Positions 5,817 to 6,006 of a stretch of DNA of 6,006 nt are shown here, piece after piece. This DNA comes from Bacteroidota bacterium (GTDB lineage Bacteria > Bacteroidota > Bacteroidia > Cytophagales > Cyclobacteriaceae): positions 1-6,006 of the forward strand of contig JAPUIM010000367.1 in NCBI GenBank assembly GCA_027297025.1. The letters are read 5' to 3'. The translations under genes were made by a program, and so were the position numbers. The first letter of the stretch is position 1; the number at the start of each line of letters is the position of its first letter. Below the pieces are notes generated by a model. That model was not told the origin of the DNA, did not search any database, and saw only the letters and a program-made list of their open reading frames with translations.

Positions 5817-6006
5817 TTATTTTACTCGATTTAAATTCCAGTCGTATTCGTAATAAACCACTTCAAAACTCTCAGGGATCTTTTTATCACTGTTTTTATT
5901 TATAAAGGTTAGAATATTTTTTTCACCAAAGTCAGATTTCTCCCATTCAAATTTTTTTTAGATTTCCACTTTTTGTTGCGATTGTAGAATTCTTCTAAAA
6001 TAATGC
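5817..6006 (-). pseudogene. 3' end of an unknown convergent gene with a frameshift in an A8 tract
   Basis: The minus strand reads as coding from the right edge, but in two frames. From 6006 the only open frame gives IILEEFYNRNKKWKSKK, down to an A8 tract (T8 at 5952-5959 on the plus strand). Beyond the tract that frame stops at once, as a TAA after KKIF, whereas the frame continuing sensibly gives FEWEKSDFGEKNIL and ends YYEYDWNLNRVK at the TAA at 5819-5817. One extra A in the tract would join the two into a single open frame of about 63 codons. The composition is much more AT-rich than the neighbours (13 G+C of 60 bases in 5881-5940). The residues are rich in Lys, Asn, Glu and aromatics. I recognise no family. 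It may be a true pseudogene, a homopolymer sequencing error, or a slippage-decoded gene. The 5' part lies outside the window. Confidence 0.55.

Noticed and set aside
1..6006. tRNA or rRNA genes, CRISPR arrays, insertion sequences and attachment sites.
   Set aside because: I saw no cloverleaf, regularly spaced repeat array, transposase frame with terminal inverted repeats, or duplicated target site on reading both strands.

Overview
The window looks like a chromosomal segment from a Bacteroidota bacterium, probably of the Cytophagales type. The reasons are moderate GC, start codons without clear Shine-Dalgarno sequences, and protein variants (a MacB-type ATPase, GatC, an RNase-Z-associated-type STAS protein, a DPM-like glycosyltransferase) that look Bacteroidota-like. 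This assignment rests on protein style only, since no rRNA or other taxonomic marker is present.

Layout: Positions 1 to 4198 hold a tightly packed minus-strand gene run, read from right to left. It contains gatC (3911-4198), then a 1002-residue membrane protein with a large TPR-like domain (871-3879), a MacB/LolD-type ABC ATPase (178-867) that starts 3 bases after the previous stop, and the 5' end of a PduO-type cobalamin adenosyltransferase (1-128) that runs off the left edge. Upstream of gatC, about 330 bases (4199-4532) contain no intact gene but do contain broken minus-strand frames, which I read as a decayed gene. A small STAS-domain (anti-sigma-antagonist-like) gene lies at 4533-4886, also on the minus strand. 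It is divergent from a family 2 glycosyltransferase at 5045-5734 (plus), and the 158 bases between them carry several inverted repeats. The glycosyltransferase ends in a hairpin terminator with A and T tracts (5762-5791). This terminator faces an AT-rich, convergent, partial gene (5817-6006) that is readable only if a one-base shift in an A8 tract is allowed.

How the genes work together: GatC belongs to the amidotransferase that makes Gln-tRNA(Gln) and/or Asn-tRNA(Asn). The membrane/TPR protein and the ABC ATPase are probably translationally coupled. No FtsX/MacB-like permease lies beside the ATPase, so the membrane/TPR protein is either its unconventional partner or simply co-transcribed. 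The adenosyltransferase (cobalamin activation) follows after 49 bases and may be in the same transcript. The STAS and glycosyltransferase genes share an intergenic control region but have no obvious common function.

The most noteworthy points are the ATPase paired with a non-FtsX membrane/TPR protein that apparently starts with TTG, a STAS protein with Asn at the usual phosphoserine position, and two degraded or frameshifted genes.
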